Under the pieces are notes generated by a model. It worked only from the letters and a program-made list of their open reading frames with translations. It was not told the origin of the DNA and made no database searches. This document shows, piece by piece, positions 10,801 to 21,191 of a stretch of 60,320 bases of DNA; positions within the stretch are counted from its first letter, which is position 1, and every line of letters starts with the position of its first letter. The stretch covers positions 276,956-337,275 of the forward strand of contig CACRSC010000008.1 of NCBI GenBank assembly GCA_902651635.1, read 5' to 3'. The translations under genes and the position numbers were made by a program. The stretch comes from Mastigamoeba balamuthi (Eukaryota; Evosea; Mastigamoebida; Mastigamoebidae).

Positions 10801-13719
10801 ACCGCCAAGGTTCTTTACGACACGCACACCGCTATCTTACCATTGCTCCCTCTCCCCATTCCAATCAGACACCGTTCTACGGGATGAACCCCCACTACGT
10901 TATCCACAAGATCATCACCGAGGGCATTCGCCCAGACTTCCCTGTGTCGTGCCCATTCGTGCGCCCCTCCCAGAGGCACCACCTATGCCGTCGACCTCTG
11001 ACATCCCAGCGCAGCCTCTGAGCCGGCTGATCAGGGCGTGCTGGGACCAGGACATGCACAAGCGAATAGCCCTGTCGCACCTGCTGGACGACTGGGACAA
11101 GCTGATGTCCTGCATCCCCGAGCAAGAGATGGTGCGCGGTCTCTCCAGTGCGCACCGCCAAAGTCTGACAGGGTCTCGCAGGGAAAGGACTGGCTCTCGT
11201 CTCTGCCCATGAAGAACGTGTGCATCGTCGCAGCAAGTATGCTCTGCCCTGCGCCCCAAGGCAGTACTGATCAGACGCCACCGCAGAGGTCCGAGACGTC
11301 GACGTGCTGCGCGAGTGGGACCACGAGATGCTGTGCTCGATCCTCGCGGATTTTGAGGAGGTGGTCACCAAGCTCTGCGTCAAGTTCGAAGGAGAGGAGA
11401 TCCGATCAGGAGGCACATCCCCTCGCAGCACCTCCAGTAGCCCTCCACCACTGACACACCCCCCACTGGGGTGGCGTGCGTCACTCAGGAGGGTACGCGC
11501 TGTGCGTCTTCCAGGACGCGATGAACGCAATTGGATACTCGATGGACCTTCTGCAGGAGGCCAGCGACCCCCGATTCAGCAAGCCTCTAGAGTCCAGTAC
11601 GACCCACAGCCGAGCAACGCCTGCCCGCGGGCACTGATGGGGGGTCTCCCTGCTGCTCGCTTGCAGGCGACCACGACTTCCAGGTGGGGATCGGGATACA
11701 CTACGGCGACATACTGAGCAACTCGGACATCATGGCGACGGGCCAGGACGCGGGGCCGAGCTCGTCCAAGCCCAAGGACACGGAGATCGCGTGCAACCTC
11801 TGCGCGGCAGCGTCCGAGATGGTCATCCTGGTGTCGCACCGGATGTACCAGGAGGCCCTGGCCATCGACTGCGTCGGGAGGTCGGGCACGTTCGAGTCGT
11901 GGAACAGAGCCGAGGGCGAGTCCGTCTACCAGGCACGAGACAGGCCGCAACGAGTCTCGCCGACCTTCTCTGACTTCTGACTGTGCCCGGCGTGTTGCCT
12001 TTGCGCAGTTCATACCCAGGCACCTGCACCTGACGCCGCGCAAGTCGTCGGACGCGCGTGCAAAGTACACGGACGAGGTTCGCACTGCTCCCCCCTCGTA
12101 CGTACGAGAGGGACACCGCTGATGTGCCCCTCTCTGTCTCTGCCGTCCCTCCCTGCAGATGGAGCAGCACAGGCCCAACTGGCTGGTGCCCTTCTCGGAG
12201 ATCCAGGCCGACATGGCGTCGCGGCCCATCGGGGTGGGCAACTACGGCGAGGTCTACAAGGGGTACGTACACGTACCGTTCCCTCTGCTCTGCTCGCCTG
12301 GAGCGCCCGCTGAGGGGCACGCGCACAGGACGTGGAGGGGCCAGACCGTGGCGGTCAAGATCTTCCTCAACCAGCACGTGGACAGAGAGCGCGTCGCAGA
12401 CTTCAAGGAGCAGTTCAAGGAGATCGCCCTGCTCGGGTGCCGCTCCGCCCTCGCCAGCAACTCTTTGCAGCGGACTCACTCACACTCAACTCCTCTGCTC
12501 CCCTCCGCCCCTCCAGCGACCTGAGGCACCCCAACGTCCTGCTCTTTGTGCGCCGCCAATGCCAGCTGCTCCCCCTCACTCCCCACGTCTCACTCGCGAG
12601 CGCAGATGTGCGCGTGCATGGACCCGCCCCACATCTGCATGGTGACCGAGTTCATGGGTACGCATTTTATTGCTTTCGGGCGAGCGCAGAAAAAAATGGC
12701 CTGACGGCTGCGGACCTGCGTGCTCCTGGACGGTGGGGGGTGCTTGTCCAGACGCGGGCAACCTGCACGAGGCACTACGGAAGCCGCAGGAGCAGTTCGC
12801 GTGGGCGCGCGTACGGCACGTGCTGCTGTCCATCGCCCAGGGGATGACGTTCCTGCACGAGTCCTCGATCATACACCGCGACCTCAAGTCGCCCAACATA
12901 CTGGCACGCTCTGCCAGCCCAGGTCTCTCCCCCCTCTCCTCTGGTGCTCACGCGTCCCGCGCCGCTCTGCGAGCAGTTCGACCACATCGGGAACGTGAAG
13001 ATCGCTGACTTTGGGTTGAGCACCATCAAGGCTGCCAACGCGGTCATGACGGCCTGTGGCTCTGGTGCCGACCTCTCCTCCCGGATGCCCCCCAACCGGA
13101 ACTGACTGGCCTGGCCTGCGACCTAGTGCACTGGACCGCCCCGGAGATCCTGTCCAACTCGCAGTACTCGTTCCCCATCGACGTGTACTGTGCGCATTGC
13201 TCTCGACGTGCCCTCCCCCTTGGCAAGACCCTCACTCAGAGCTCGATGGCCGGTTCTCCCGGTTCTCTCTTCCGACTGCTACCGCTGCAGCATTCGGTGC
13301 GCCCCTCCCCGGACGGCCCGCTGCGACTAGACTAACACGCGCGCCAGCGATCATCATGTGGGAGATACTGACGAGGGCGAACCCCTACACGGGCATGCGG
13401 CTGCCCGGCGTCCTCACATACGTCCTCAGCGGTGGCCGACCCGAGATACCCCACACAGGCACAGCGCACAACACACCCCAGCCACCCCTCTCCCTCTGCC
13501 TCTCCCTCCTCACCCCCCGCAACGCCCTGCGCAGCCGTGGCGGAGGAGTTCCCTGCGGGGTACGTGCCGCTGATGCAGGGCTGCTGGGCCCAGGCGCCGG
13601 CAGAGAGGCCGCTGTTCGGCCAGATTGTACAGCGCGTGGCCGAGATGAGCACCGGGGCGGCCACAGACACCGCGAGCACGCCGTGCGAGCAGGCGGGCGA
13701 CGAGCCCCGAGGGCAGTAG
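7852..13719 (+). CDS. Chimeric receptor: solute-binding ectodomain, TM, TKL kinase, cyclase-like domain, TKL kinase
   Basis: This is a predicted single-pass plasma-membrane receptor. The start at 7852 opens a hydrophobic alanine/leucine-rich leader. The ectodomain resembles bacterial family-1 extracellular solute-binding proteins: VTGWCSNTSSCYDSF, VIWDFGGTQPTLVG, SYAGHGIGVNARSQNTERA, then VSYDVQLAWVRTGGGLSSRKD. A membrane span (GLAVGVSLGSA, LSALFFLLWAV) lies near 9740-9840. Kinase 1 (about 9916-11130) has IGCGASSEVF, LHCDIRAQNFL (HCD instead of HRD), ISDFGLSRL and HAPEVL. The cyclase-like domain (about 11190-12060) has NVCIVAAEVRDVD, YALCVFQDAM, VGIGIHYGDIL and IACNLCAAASEM. Kinase 2 (about 12180-13660) is canonical: IGVGNYGEVYKG, VAVKIFLNQ, IIHRDLKSPNIL, IADFGLST. 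More than 20 short introns interrupt the gene; the first ectodomain introns (about 8000-8170) are unresolved. Receptors of similar layout are known from Acanthamoeba. The ligand is unknown. Confidence 0.88.
11413..11488 (+). other. Probable GC-AG intron (donor GCACAT) in the cyclase-like domain
   Basis: Splicing here joins EEIRSG to EGYALCVFQDA, matching the spacing of the second metal-binding strand of class III cyclases. An alternative GT donor near 11430 would add about eight serine-rich residues and is also in frame, so this is weaker than the other GC-AG cases. Confidence 0.35.
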
Positions 13720-13966
13720 TGACGTCATTGCGGTTTTTGGAGGGGGAAATGCGCTCTCGGGGGACCACAGGAAAACGAAAAAACCAACGGCTTGAGTTCG
13801 AGAAAGGGGCCTTGAAATCTTGAAGATTCTTATCGTCTGTCTTGTCTGCCCCCCATATTTTTTACTTTATTTCCACCAACCGCCCCACCCACCCACCCCG
13901 TGCCATCACTGTTGTCGGGGGGCAGGGGCGCCTTGCCAGCCAGCCACACAACAGCCCTCGGCCCCG
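13720..13966. promoter_or_regulatory. Short intergenic region before the CARMIL-like gene
   Basis: These 247 bases separate two tandem genes. An AT-rich run (CATATTTTTTACTTTA) at 13855-13870 lies about 100 bases upstream of the next start codon and is the best promoter candidate here. No AATATCY copy was seen. Confidence 0.3.
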
Positions 13967-16900
13967 ATGTACAAAGACGCGTCGCACCGCACGCTTTCGG
14001 CGAAGGAAAACGGTGTGAGACCCGCTCTCTCTCCCCCCTTCTCCCGTCAGTACAGCACAGTACTGCAGTGCCACCCACCGGTTTACCGGCCCCGAAACTG
14101 CAAAAGCCACACTGGGGCTGCCGCCACGTCCGCGCCCCCCCGACCCCCGCGACTGAGTCAGCGCGTCTTGGGCGTTGCAGAGTACGTGCGCGGGCTGCTG
14201 CTCGAGGGCGAGGCGGAGCCCTGGCTGGCGCGCTGGGTCCGCTGCCCCAAGAGCCCCCAGCGCCTCCGCCTGCCCGCCAGCTGCGTGCCCTCGTCGTCGT
14301 CGTCGTCCTCCGCGCAGTCGCCCCCGCAGCCCCTCGCGGCCCCCGGGGCGTCGCCCGCAGTGTCCGCCCCGTCTGCTGCGCTGCCGTCGTCTCTGCCGTC
14401 GGTTCCGGCGTCTTCGCCGTCGGTTTCGCTGCTGCAGCAGGCGACGGCGGCGGCGGGGGCGGGGCAGGCGACGCACGACCCGCGGATCCTGGTGGTGACG
14501 CACTACCGGGTGTTCCTGGTGAAGCGGCGGCAGCTGACGGGGTCGCTGACGGCGTGCGTCAACGTGCCGCTCTACGACCTCGAGTGCGCCGAGCTCTGCG
14601 AGGACGAGGCCGCGCTGCGCTTCCGCGACGGGCCCGAGGCCACCGTCAGCGACCGCGGCGTCGGCGCAGACCTCGCCCTGGCCCTCGGCCGCGCCTTTGC
14701 CGACGTCTGCCACGCGTTCCCCCCGGAGCGCGTCCCCGAGCTCCGCCTCCGCCTCAAGAACCCCGTCCTCGTGCCCCCCATCGGTGTCCCACCGCCCCCC
14801 CTGCCTGCCCCCTCGCCCGCGTGGGCCTCCTCCCCCTCGCTCGCTGCGTGTGGGCGCTGACGGGGGTCGCGGTGCGCAGAGCCGGGCATCGCGGGGCACT
14901 TTGTGCGGGTGTACTCTGCGTGGTGCGACTACTTCGACACGGCGCCCAGCGACCTCGTGGGCGAGTGGGTCCAGGAGCTCGTCGACGAAGGCACGCGCAG
15001 CCCCAGAGGGGAGGGCCTCTCTGTCACTCTCTCTGTCACTATGCCTTCTGTCCCTGTCCCTCTGCCTCTGCCTCTCTGTCTCTCTGTGTCTTCTCTCTGT
15101 CTCTGCGTGTCTCTCTCTCTGCCGTTCCCGTCCTCATCTCTCTCGCCTCTGCAGGGGAGAGGGCGCTGGACCTCGACCGGCTGCCGGGGCTGCAGACGTG
15201 CGACGTGCAGCCGCTGCTCTACGCGCTCAAGCACAACCACTACTGGCGCTCCGTGTCGCTGCGGCACGCGCCGCCCGTAACGGCGGGCATCGCGTCGCAG
15301 GACCTCGCGCTGTGCCTCGCCTCGGCGCTGTCGAGCAACAGGACGCTCAGCAGCGTCACGTGGTGCGGCGCGGGGCTCAGCCCGGCGTCGATGGCGGGCA
15401 TCGAGAAGGCCTGCGAGCTCAACAGCGCCTCCGCGCTCACGTCGCTCGACCTGAGCCACAACAGGCTCGGCCAGGCCGAGGTGGCCACGCTGGCCAGCGC
15501 CCTCGCGCAGCTCAAGGCCGGCCTGAGGTCGCTGTCGCTGCGCGGCGTCGGCCTGCAGACGCAGCTGCTCGACGGTCTGCTCGACGCCGTCGCGGGCCCG
15601 CAGCTCACGCACCTCGACATCAGCCAGAACGAGCTCGGGCAGCCCGGCGTCTCGGCGCTCATCGCGTGGATCAGGGACAGGTCGCTGCTCGACTCGGCGT
15701 CGCCCGCGCCCGGAGAGCCCCCGCAGTCGCCGCCCAAGCCGTTCGGGAACGCCCTCGAGAGCCTGGGGGTCGCCTACACGGGCGCCACCGCAGACTACAT
15801 CGTGGCGCTGCTCGAGCTGCCCGCGCTGGGCTCGCTCAGGTCCCTCGACATCAGCGGCACCGCCTTCGACGTGCGCGCGCCCCCCCGCTCTCTGCCCTCC
15901 GGCCCGCCGCTCTCACGCCCCGAGTTTGCAGAACGAATTCAATTGCGACTCTGTGTCCAAGCTGATCGCAGCGCGCAAATGCGTCTGCTCTCTCAAGTGA
16001 GGCCTCTCTCCCCCTCTCCCGCCCCTGCCGCTGGTGAAGGGGCCTCGCCTCACCGCTGCGCGACGCGTAGGATGAACGACTGCAAGCTGACGGTGATGGG
16101 GGCGCTGAGCGTGCTGACCGAGGCCACGAGGGGCCGGTCCCCGCAGAGCGAGAGCGTCCGCGTCGAGCTCTGCAACAACAACCTCGGCATGGCAGGCGCC
16201 TCTGCCGTCGGCCGCGTGCTGTCGAGCAGCGCCGCGAGGATCAACTCGCTGGCGGTCGCCGGCAACGCGTTCGGGCCCGACGGGCTGATAGCGCTGATCG
16301 ACGCGGTCTGCAAGAACCGCACGCTGACGGAGCTCGACATCGGCAGGAACGTCAGCAGGCTGCAGTCGGGAGCCAACTCGCCCGCGCTGAAGAAGCTCGC
16401 GACGCGGCTGGGAGAGATGGCCACGAGCAGCCACGCGACGGTCGTCTCGCTGGGCATCAGCGGCTGCCCCAAGGGCCAGCTCGTCTTCGGCCCCGACATC
16501 TCGCCGTTCCTCTCCACCGCCGCCGACGCGGCGTTCAAGGCACGCACGCGCGCTCCCCGCGACGCCGCGCGCGCTCTGACACGGAGGGGGGACCCTCTGC
16601 ACCCGCGCAGCTGCAGAAGCTGGACCTGAGCGGGAACAGCATCACCGACGGCGAGATGGCCAAGTTCTTCGGGACGCTGTCGCTCAACAGCTCGCTGACG
16701 GAGCTCAACCTCGCGGACAACCAGATCGGCATGAACACCATCCAGGCGCTCAGCACGTGCCTGCTCTACAACCACACGGTACGCTCACGCTCATGCCCAT
16801 GCCCTGCCAACCCCCCCGTCCCCCTGACGCCCTTGGGCAGCTCGCCAAGGTGCCGCTGCCGCCGGCCGAGGTGAACGAGATGCTGCACGGCCGCAAAGCG

Positions 16901-17860
16901 AAGGTCGCTGCTGTCACAGAGTTCCTCCTGGCTGACCACGACCGGAGGCAGAAGCTGCGCAGGGACGCCCTGGTGATGATCCGGCAGATCGGCGAGCGCC
17001 TGCAAGCCAACGTCACCAAGAGGCGGTCCCCCGAGGCCGACGAGACCCTCAGGATCGGTACGCCAGCGGCGGGGGTCGCAACCCACGGGGGCCTCACACC
17101 AGCCGGCGCAGTGCGCACGCTGAGCGAGAAGAGCATCGCAGGGGCTGCAGCCCCGAAGTCCCCCAGGGCGCCGGCGACGAGCAAGGCAGCCGCGGTTCCG
17201 TGCGCGCAGGGCGCCCACCGGGCCGTCGACTCGCCGCCCTGCAGCCCCGGCTCGGCGCCTCCGTACGCCATGAACGCGAACCACAGCGCTGCCAAGACGC
17301 CCTGCGTTGCTGCTGCCCCTCCCCCCTCTGCTGCCGCTGTCGCTCCGCCCAAAGGGGCTACCGGGGGGGCTGCGCCGCCCCTGCCGCCCTCTCCCATGCA
17401 GGGGGCAGCCAGCACCACGATCCCCACGGCGCTGCTCGAGGCCGCGGGGGAGCGCAAGTCGATGCCGAGGATCTCTCTCAACGTGCTGGCGACGATGGCC
17501 TCTGCCGAGCCCGAGGACGACGGAGCAGAGGCGCCCGCAGTGACCGTCACCGCGGCCTCCGCTGCCTCAGCTGCAGCGGCTGACACGGCGGAGAAGAGGG
17601 CGTCGCGGGACAGCGACGACCTGCCGCCGCCGCCGCCCATGTACGAGCCCGACAGCGTGATGAGGGTGCGCGGTGTGTCGATACTGCGCGACCGCAGGCT
17701 CGTGCGCAAGTCGCTGAGCAGGTCCAACGCCGCTGAGACGATGGCGCTCATCGGGATCGCGCCGGAGGTGGTCCCTCTGATCCCGCCTGCGTCCTTTGAG
17801 GCGGCCGCCGGGAGCAGAGCGACGTACGGGGGCCGGGGCGCCGAGAAGATTGTGTCCTAG
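13967..17860 (+). CDS. CARMIL-like leucine-rich-repeat protein
   Basis: CARMIL proteins (Acan125 in Acanthamoeba) link membranes, capping protein and myosin-I to actin assembly; that role is inferred. Exon 1 is 13967-14012 and exon 2 is 14181-14783. The N-terminal 200 residues include ILVVTHYRVFLVKRRQ, a PH-like strand pair typical of the CARMIL start, interrupted by a serine/alanine-rich insertion. A long ribonuclease-inhibitor-type repeat array follows, with LTSLDLSHNRLGQAEV, LTHLDISQNELGQPGV, LRSLDISGTAFD, NSLAVAGNAFGPDGL and LQKLDLSGNSITDGEM. After the repeats a helical segment (HGRKAKVAAVTEFLLADHD) leads to a 300-residue Pro/Ala/Ser-rich tail with a PPPPPMYEPDS motif, a possible SH3 or profilin site. 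I did not identify a capping-protein-interaction motif with certainty. Two introns (14991-15153 and 16540-16610) need GC donors. Confidence 0.78.
14991..15153 (+). other. GC-AG intron (donor GCACGC) in the CARMIL-like gene
   Basis: The exon ends LVDEG in phase 1 and resumes with ERALDLDRLPG. All GT dinucleotides I could test between the exon end and the pyrimidine-rich tract give the wrong phase, whereas GCACGC gives the right one. Confidence 0.6.
16540..16610 (+). other. GC-AG intron (donor GCACGC) in the CARMIL-like gene
   Basis: The exon ends DAAFK and continues as LQKLDLSGNS after a 71-base segment ending CGCGCAG. The donor side (AAG/GCACGCACG) contains no GT, so a GC donor is the simplest reading. 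This is the clearest example in the window. Confidence 0.7.
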
Positions 17861-18139
17861 CGTGTCTGATGGAATACAAACCACTGTGTTACCAAGTACA
17901 CGGGGCCAGCAGCGGCCCCCTCATCGTGCTGGCTTCTGTACATCTCAAATCACCCAGCCATGCGTTGCTGCGGCTTCTGCTTTCTCCCTACCCAATCATC
18001 TTAAGCCTGGTTAACACGCCCAGATGATTGATTTTGGGGGTAGAGTCCTTTGCGTGATTCAGTTGGAGCTTGCTATCGATGCTGTGAATCGCCGTTGGTG
18101 ACTCGCTGAAACGAAGGGAGTGCTGCGTGTTCGCCTTCT
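17861..18139. other. Convergent 3' intergenic region
   Basis: These 279 bases lie between the stop codons of two convergent genes. The DNA is less GC-rich than the flanking exons. I saw no gene or repeat here. Confidence 0.4.
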
Positions 18140-21093
18140 TCACTGGAGCTTGAGGGGGTCGGACTTGGAGTGCTGGTAGAAGTGCACCGCAGCGCCACCG
18201 AACACAACGCAGAGGATCAGCAGCACAACGCAGCTCTTCTGCGCCGCCAGCACGTCGTCGACGTTCCTCTCGTTCTGCGGCACCAGCGTCTTCATGATCT
18301 CCTCGTTGAGCTCTGCGCAGAGGACAGCATTCAGTCAGCCACTCGGCAAACGGGCTCTTCTCTCTTGCGTGCCATGTATCGCCTTCCTCAGCTGCGCTGC
18401 CTCGCCCGCGAGCGTCGCTCCCTCGGCGTGGGCCGCGCGTGGCAGCTCCGGCGTTGCCCCCGCCCCTGCAGCCGCACGCGCAGGGGATGGCGGCTGCGGC
18501 TGCGGCTGCGGGTCTCTGTAGATCACTGGGGCCGACGCCGTGGCGTACTTGGTGAGGTTGAGGGTGCCCTGCTGCGCCGTCGTGTAGCGCGCCTCCCACA
18601 TCGTGCACTGCGTCTCGGGCGCGCCGACGTCCCACCACCGCCGCCGCTCGATGTTGTTCAGCAGCCCCGGCCTCGTCTTGAGCCTGTTGGCCAGAGAGTG
18701 CTTCTTCCACAGGCTGCGTTGCTGGCGTGTGGTCCCCGACCTCGGGCGTCAGGAGGGCTGGCGGGCAGAGGGGCGCACGCACGTGCTTGTTCCACTGCTT
18801 GCACCACGGCTTGCCCAGGCCGTCGGAGCTCAGGTGCACAATGAACCCGTCGGGAACAACGACAAACTGCACACGCGGGGAGGTATCTGAGACGGAGGGG
18901 CCGGTGGCTCGGGAGAGGGTGGGGAGGGGTCCGCTCGTACGGTGTAGCCTTGCGAGTTGAGGTCCTGGACGTGGCTCACCTTGTCCCTGCCGCACCCGTA
19001 GAACATCTCGTCAAAGAGGGGGTACGTCCTCAGCCCGACGTAGTACGGCTCGAAGCCGCCCTTGTGCATGATCTGGTAGAACGTCGTCGCCTTCTCCCTG
19101 CGAAGACGAGCAGCAGCAGCGTCAGCGACAAAGCAAGGTGACCAGACACCAGCGCCGGCAGCACCACAGCCGAACCGCCGACGATCCCGCGGTGCTACGC
19201 CAGACACACATGCAGAAGCCGCACCGGCCCGACAAGACAGTGACCAGCACGCAACACAGAAACGAGCAACGGGACAACTCCGCATCGCAGCGGTCCCACA
19301 AACACCGCCAGACAAACAAGTGGGAGGGAACAGCAGTGCAACAACGCAGGCGCAACAGCAGCAATAGCAGAGGATCCCAGGCGGCGCGCACAGCTACAAA
19401 GCAGGAAGGAGGGGCGCACGCACCACTCGTCGGCCTTGAAGGAGGAGTGGGAGCGGTAGGGCATCTTGGCGAGCTTGCCCTCCTTGCCGTAGTCCTCGAA
19501 GAAGGCCTTCTTGTCGCGCGGGATGTCCTCTGCCCGGAACCCCGCGGGCGCCATGAACGAGGCGACGACAAAGACGACGCCCTCGACCTCGCGCAGCACC
19601 GCGCGCACGGGGTCCAGCGCCGCGTAGAGGTTGGGCGACGGCACAAAGTCGGCCTCGATGTAGAAGACGGCCTCGGTCCTGCAGTGGCGCAGCGCCACGT
19701 TGCGCAGCCTGTTGGCCGGGAACGGGCGGTCGGGGAGCTCCATCAGCGGCACCTCGTCGTCGAGCACGAGGTGCACGTCGACGTGGCGCCGCATGTGCTC
19801 GTGGCGCGTCCACACGGCGACGACGGCGGCCACGTCCGACGCGGAGGTCAGCGAGACGGCGGCCGAGACGCTGCCGGTCCACAGGCGCGACATCTCCTCG
19901 AGCCTGCCGAGGCGGTCGACCGTCAGCATCGTGTAGACGCTGATGTCGTCGTGGTGCGGCGCCTCGCTGGCCGTCAGGAAGAACGCGTGCTCGGGCAGCG
20001 CGAACGACACGGGCGGGCTGACGACAGTGCACCCGCCCGCCGACGCCCGCGGCGGCACCGCGCACGCGCCCCTCTTGGCCGCCGGGTCCGCCGCGACCTC
20101 TGCAGAGCCCCGGAGACACCGTGAGCCCGTCGTCGTCCAGCGCAAATGCTCCAAAGTCCACGGCGCAAAGCCCACGAGGGCACAAGAGGGTCGCAGAGCA
20201 AAGCGCAGCACAAGAGGGCCGCGAGGCAAAGCGCCGCCAACACAAGCCAGCCGACCGAGGGACCCGGCCCGACGCCTGCGATGCCTGCGAACTCGAGGGG
20301 CAGCTGCCGCAGCGGGCACAGGAGCGGCGCCAGAGCCACGCGGAGGCAAAGGCTGCGGGGGCCGAGTGCCCCAGTGGGCTGGCTCGTGGGGCCTGTCGCT
20401 GCCGGGCCGTGGCAAGACCCAGGCAGGACGCATGGGTGGACCACGCGCAGCAGCAGACATGGGGGCAGCAGGGGCGGAGAAGGGGCGGGGGGAGGGGCAG
20501 CGCTGACCTCTGTAGACTTGGAAGACGACGCCCCCACGGGCGGCCTGCACGAGCACGTGGCGGATGGGCTTGTACGGGGGCACCAGCAGGCACGAGTCCT
20601 GCGCGGCCTCCTTGTAGCCCCAGATGCCGGACCCGTCCTCGTAGACCACGTCGAACTTGACAGACGCCTGCGAACGGATATCTCAGTACGAAGGTATCTT
20701 TGCAGATTTATAGAGGAGAATGAGAATCCATTCCGCGGGAATCATGATTCGGGCACCTCGGCGTCTTCGGGCGAGTGGTCAGGAAGCGTGACCAGCAGCG
20801 ACACGGGAACACTCTCGTTGACAATGTAGACCTTCGCAGAGCCCTTGGCCGTTGAACTACGGCGAGTGAGGTGCGAAATCTCTAGCAGCAAAATCCAGAA
20901 TTGCGACGGAAAATCTAAAAATATCTCAAGATATCGCGCGCGAACGGACGAACGTGAAGAGCGTGAAGCACTCGTGGGTGTCCGAGGGCGTCCACCAGGG
21001 GGCCGTCAGGCGCTCCATCGCGGACCCGAGCCGTGACGCGGGCCCCGCGTGGGCGCAGCGCACCAGCAGCGCAACAATCAGCGCCGCCCACAT
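18140..21093 (-). CDS. GT49-type (LARGE/B4GAT1-like) glycosyltransferase with C-terminal membrane anchor
   Basis: This is a predicted secretory-pathway glycosyltransferase. Exon 1 (20954-21093) encodes a signal peptide starting MWAALIVALLVRCAHA. The next exons carry an N-terminal domain of about 100 residues (STAKGSAKVYIVNES, VYEDGSGIWGYKEAAQD) shared with the paralogue at 33.2-35.7 kb. The catalytic region has ISVYTMLTVDRLGRLEEMS, DVHLVLDDEVPL, NVALRHCRTEAVFYIEADFV, FEPYYVGLRTYPLFDEMF, GCGRDKVSHVQDLNSQGY and PDGFIVHLSSDGLGKPW, which follow the GT49 order. EAD sits where B4GAT1 has DxD, so metal binding is plausible. The protein ends with one hydrophobic span (SCVVLLILCVVFGGAALHFY) and a short basic tail, making it type I rather than the usual type II Golgi topology. 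Stop is at 18140-18142. Confidence 0.85.
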
Positions 21094-21191
21094 CGAACGC
21101 GCGAGACAATGACGGGAGATATCGCAGGGTAGATTCGAGTATCTCTCCCAGAATATCTCTATCGCTCCGTTCTATTTTTGGCCTCGCTTCG
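21094..21191. promoter_or_regulatory. Divergent promoter with GATATC/AATATCT elements
   Basis: Only 98 bases separate the start codons of the GT49-type gene (-) and the VIT-vWA gene (+). The interval carries GAGATATC near 21116, AGTATCT near 21139 and AATATCT at 21152-21158. Such clustering suggests a shared bidirectional control region. This is inference from position and motif. Confidence 0.5.

Noticed and set aside
13900-16629. A 909-codon uninterrupted frame over the CARMIL-like gene
   Set aside because: Its first part reads through introns in the wrong frame; the protein from 13967 with introns gives continuous homology instead.
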